64,000 nucleotides of DNA, taken from Xanthocytophaga agilis. Its GTDB lineage: Bacteria; Bacteroidota; Bacteroidia; Cytophagales; 172606-1. The stretch spans positions 39,899 through 103,898 of the forward strand of contig NZ_JASJOU010000024.1 in the NCBI RefSeq assembly GCF_030068605.1, in the 5' to 3' direction. Both the position numbers and the translations under genes were made by a program. The notes under the pieces were generated by a model. That model was not told the origin of the DNA. It made no database searches and saw nothing but the letters and a program-made list of their open reading frames with translations. Below, in pieces: positions 61,393 to 64,000 of this stretch. How positions within the stretch are numbered: the stretch's first letter is position 1; the number at the start of each line of letters is the position of its first letter.

Positions 61393-62100
61393 ATGAAAAA
61401 GATAAAAGTAATTGCATTTGATGCCGATGATACATTATGGGTGAATGAGCCTATTTTTACAAAAACACAGAAGGAGTTTAAAACACTGTTAGAGCCCTAT
61501 CTAACGGGGGATGAAATTGATACAAAGCTGTATAATGCAGAAATTCGGAATCTACGGCTTTTTGGATATGGAGTGAAAGGCTTTATGCTTTCAATGATTG
61601 AAACTGCTATAGAATTAACTCAGGGAAAAATAACCGGAAGTGAAATTCAACGGATTATTGATTTGGGAAAGGAGATGATTGAACACCCAATTGAGGTATT
61701 GCCTAATGTAGAAGAAACCATTAAACTTTTGCAGGACCAATATGAGCTAATGGTGATTACAAAAGGAGATTTGTTTGACCAGGAAAGTAAAATTGCCCGT
61801 TCAGGGCTTGGTATTTACTTTAGTAAGGTAGAGATAGTTAGTGAGAAAAATGAACAATCTTATCTGAATATCATCCGTAAGAACAATATCATAGCCGATG
61901 AGTTTATAATGATTGGCAATTCTCTCAAGTCCGATATCTTGCCTGTGTGCAAAATAGGAGCACATGCAGTACATATTCCTTTTCATGTAACGTGGGCGCA
62001 TGAGTTAGTAGAAACTCATCAGATTGAAGGTGTTGCATATCAGGAGCTGGCAGACATCAGTTTGCTACCAGAATTGCTGAACCAGTTTCTGATTGTGTAA
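61393..62100 (+). CDS. HAD-superfamily hydrolase
   Basis: The 235-residue protein has HAD motifs: I, VIAFDADDTLWVNEP (D nucleophile and acid/base); II, ELMVITKGDLFDQESK (the Thr of ITKG); III, Lys in the KSDILPVCK region; and IV, FIMIGNSLKSDILP. The cap (about 20-90) is helical, consistent with a C1-type cap. Substrate unknown. A terminator follows at 62166. Confidence 0.92.
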   Translation: MKKIKVIAFDADDTLWVNEPIFTKTQKEFKTLLEPYLTGDEIDTKLYNAEIRNLRLFGYGVKGFMLSMIETAIELTQGKITGSEIQRIIDLGKEMIEHPIEVLPNVEETIKLLQDQYELMVITKGDLFDQESKIARSGLGIYFSKVEIVSEKNEQSYLNIIRKNNIIADEFIMIGNSLKSDILPVCKIGAHAVHIPFHVTWAHELVETHQIEGVAYQELADISLLPELLNQFLIV

Positions 62101-62165
62101 AGCCCGGAAGTACTTGCATGAGAGTAAAGTAGTGCAAGTTGTTAGTACCCTCCAAAAAGCACTAC

Positions 62166-62196
62166 AAAAGAGTCTTGTCATCAGCAAGACTCTTTT
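62166..62196 (+). terminator. Intrinsic terminator of the HAD gene
   Basis: A 12-bp perfect stem (AAAAGAGTCTTG with CAAGACTCTTTT), 7-nt loop, followed by TTTG, 65 nt after the stop. Confidence 0.9.
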
Positions 62197-62410
62197 TTTG
62201 TAATAGGATCTGGCTGTACGATTGGTATACAATGTATTTACATTTTACTCTTACGTTTTGTCTGTTAATACATTTCTTTTTACAGTTCATGTAGCTTCAT
62301 ATTCTTTTCTCTGCTTTTCATAGCCACCTTTGTTATATACTTACAGGTAAGGGTACAATCTCAATGAGTTTTATATCTATATGACATTCTTATTCAATTA
62401 CAACTACACT
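62197..62410. other. Spacer before the small 62411 gene
   Basis: AT-rich spacer of 214 bp, with no gene and no firm promoter box. Confidence 0.4.
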
Positions 62411-62605
62411 ATGAATTGTTTTGTAGAAGTTATTTCTAGCATTCTTGGAGGAACGCCTGCTAAGCTGAATTTCAGAGTCTCAACTTTCAAAGAAAGTACT
62501 GGTTATGGAACCTTTATCTCAGACAAGAGACAAATCAACAACGAAGCTTCAACAACGAATACATTTGAGTCCAATGCAGATGGCAATGTGTTCGTAGAAA
62601 AATAA
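62411..62605 (+). CDS. Small orphan protein, 64 residues
   Basis: The frame is open from 62381, but the ATG at 62411 (MNCFVEVISSILGGTPAKLN) is taken as the start. The peptide has no membrane segment, many S/T/N residues and a single K/R cluster (FISDKRQINNEAS). I know no family. A clear terminator 100 nt downstream (62705) is the main support that it is a transcribed gene. It could also be a non-coding RNA of which the frame is a chance product. Confidence 0.5.
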   Translation: MNCFVEVISSILGGTPAKLNFRVSTFKESTGYGTFISDKRQINNEASTTNTFESNADGNVFVEK

Positions 62606-63060
62606 AGTAGAGGCCTTCTGTTGCTGTTTATTTGAGTTAGATCTGAATTGCTCTGGTCTGATTATAAATAAAATAGGATAGAGAGTCACAACTTGGGAAA
62701 GAGTAAAAAAGATAGCGGATTTTCTGCTATCTTTTTTGTTTATACTGACTATTGAAAAAATATAAACAAATTGTTTTTTATGTGCTTCTGTAAGAAAAAA
62801 GTTATCGAAAGATGATTTACTATTTATTTTATACTACTCAGGGATTACATAAGAAAGGTTTGTGAATTGTGATGGTTATTTATAAAGTTTTGTTTTCTAA
62901 GATAGTACAGTAATTACAAAATAAGATAGTAATATTTACTTATCTATTATTTAGGGATCTTGTATTCAATTCTGACATATGTAAGTTAAGGTGTTTGTGT
63001 AGTACAATTGCTGAGTCAATTTTTGTGTAGAATTGCTGCGGAAAAATACCATCAAATGAT
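62606..63060. other. Intergenic region with terminator, no gene
   Basis: The terminator at 62705-62737 is the only structure. The remainder (62738-63060) is strongly AT-rich upstream of the surface-protein gene; no TAnnTTTG box is clear. Confidence 0.5.
62705..62737. terminator. Intrinsic terminator of the small 62411 gene
   Basis: The stem AAAAAAGATAGC with GCTATCTTTTTT is perfect over 12 bp with a 9-nt loop. A- and T-tracts on both sides would allow either direction. Confidence 0.85.
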
Positions 63061-64000
63061 ATGCAGCATTTTTTTACAAGATTTTCATCAGAATGTATAC
63101 AGAAAATAGTACTACTACTTTTATGTATACTGGTTGGGGTAAAGAGTCAGGCTCAGAATCTGATCGTGAATGGAAACTTTTCTAATGGTAACGCCAACTT
63201 TACTTCAGAGTATACATATACTACACAAGCTACAAATGGTACAAATTACTCACAGGGTTTAGGTCCGGAAGGAAGATACACCGTTGGGACAAATCCAAAA
63301 TATTATCATCAGGACTTTTGTGCATTGACCACTGAAGGAGTACGATCACCTATTTCAGGAGGCAATATGCTGATAGGAAATGGTTATAATGGATCTTCCA
63401 AGAAATTATGGACTCAAACAGTTGCGCTGCAAGCTAATACCAATTATAAGCTGACATTTTATGCCATGAGCCTGGCAGGTGCAAATACTTTATTGTTTGG
63501 TTTGTATGGCAACTGTACCCGTTTAGGACAAGATATAGATGTGGGTAATACATGTACATGGACACTATATACGATGACCTTTAATAGTGGAGTACTAACT
63601 TCACTGGAACTATCTCTTCGTAATATAAGTGTCAATGCTTCAGGTAATGACATTGCTGTTGATGATATTATATTGGTAAAAGATAATCCCGCTACCAACT
63701 ATGCCACAATCAGTGATGACTTTATCTGGCAAGGATATACTACTGACTGGACTAATGCTGATAACTGGGGGTCCTGTACAGTACCTACCTGCTCAGATGA
63801 TGTGGTGATCCCTGCTGGACTGACCAACTATCCTATATTAGCTTCCAATGCTACCGGAGCAGTTAAATCTATCACTATTCAATCAGGCGCGAAAGTAACT
63901 TTAAACAGCGGAAGTGAACTACAGGTATGTGGAGATCTGTTGAACAGTGGCACACTTACTACCAACTCCACTGCTACCATCACTATGATGGGAACTACCA
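63061..64000 (+). CDS. Secreted surface or adhesin-like protein (3' end outside window)
   Basis: The reading frame is open from the ATG at 63061 to the window edge (313 codons). It begins MQHFFTRFSSECIQKIVLLL, and the signal continues with LCILVGVKSQAQNLIVNGNF, cleavage expected after QAQ. The mature part starts LIVNGNFSNGNANFTSEY, typical of choice-of-anchor or CBM-like N-terminal domains in Bacteroidota surface proteins. A segment SIQSGAKVTLNSGSEL-like (ITIQSGAKVTLNSGSELQVC) shows the beta-helix-type low-complexity repeats of T9SS cargo adhesins. The C-terminal sorting domain would be outside the window. Confidence 0.85.
   Translation, partial: MQHFFTRFSSECIQKIVLLLLCILVGVKSQAQNLIVNGNFSNGNANFTSEYTYTTQATNGTNYSQGLGPEGRYTVGTNPKYYHQDFCALTTEGVRSPISGGNMLIGNGYNGSSKKLWTQTVALQANTNYKLTFYAMSLAGANTLLFGLYGNCTRLGQDIDVGNTCTWTLYTMTFNSGVLTSLELSLRNISVNASGNDIAVDDIILVKDNPATNYATISDDFIWQGYTTDWTNADNWGSCTVPTCSDDVVIPAGLTNYPILASNATGAVKSITIQSGAKVTLNSGSELQVCGDLLNSGTLTTNSTATITMMGTT

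Overview
The window comes from a Bacteroidota chromosome, most likely a gliding or predatory-type member of the Cytophagales (inference). The base composition is AT-rich and start codons lack clear Shine-Dalgarno sites. Several TAnnTTTG boxes typical of Bacteroidota promoters are visible. The gene content fits: the ftsX-DUF3098-uppP cluster, a PorE-like TPR/beta-propeller/OmpA protein of type IX secretion, GH92 mannosidase, NarL-type two-component pairs, DUF4870 and DUF3891 proteins, and leucine-rich-repeat (LRR) proteins.

Layout. 1-23 kb is ordinary chromosome: two two-component systems (1-2040 and 16949-18387), oxidoreductases (3559, 6847), a KDPG aldolase, AraC and Crp/Fnr regulators, an SDR, several lineage-specific secreted or membrane proteins, a frameshifted lipoprotein gene (12383-13359), a tandem pair of 131-residue paralogs (20297, 20777) and a Uup-type ABC-F ATPase. 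23.3-27.3 kb (+) is a compact operon of poorly known genes: a DUF6915-like protein, two paralogs, a protein like the C-terminal part of DUF6745, and a small HGDVL/GHSH/THEEH protein. 27.3-35.0 kb (-) is the most unusual part. It holds nine degenerate tRNA-like genes in two clusters (34763-35013 and 32869-33411). They lie on the same strand as four LRR genes and a zinc-ribbon SDR whose catalytic Tyr and a Rossmann glycine are replaced. A TATTTTTG box 39 nt upstream of the first tRNA-like gene suggests one long transcript, tRNAs - LRR - tRNAs - SDR - RNase-inhibitor-type LRR - LRR - LRR.

35-43 kb holds an RND efflux pair without an outer-membrane factor, an ECF42-type sigma factor with its DGPF/YCII partner, a McrC protein without McrB, and a STAS-like protein. 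43-51 kb holds a transglutaminase-like protein, the PorE-like protein, an ECF sigma factor with a putative membrane anti-sigma, and ftsX-DUF3098-uppP. 52-64 kb holds a membrane patatin-like protein, lepA, a Ser/Thr kinase, a GH92 enzyme, a chloramphenicol-acetyltransferase-like protein, a HAD hydrolase, a small orphan gene with its own terminator, and the start of a secreted repeat-type surface protein running off the window.

The best candidate for an undescribed system is the LRR/degenerate-SDR/tRNA-like array with the convergent DUF6745-like operon. I can read the RNA folds, gene order and motif changes directly. That these genes act together, and what they do, is inference.
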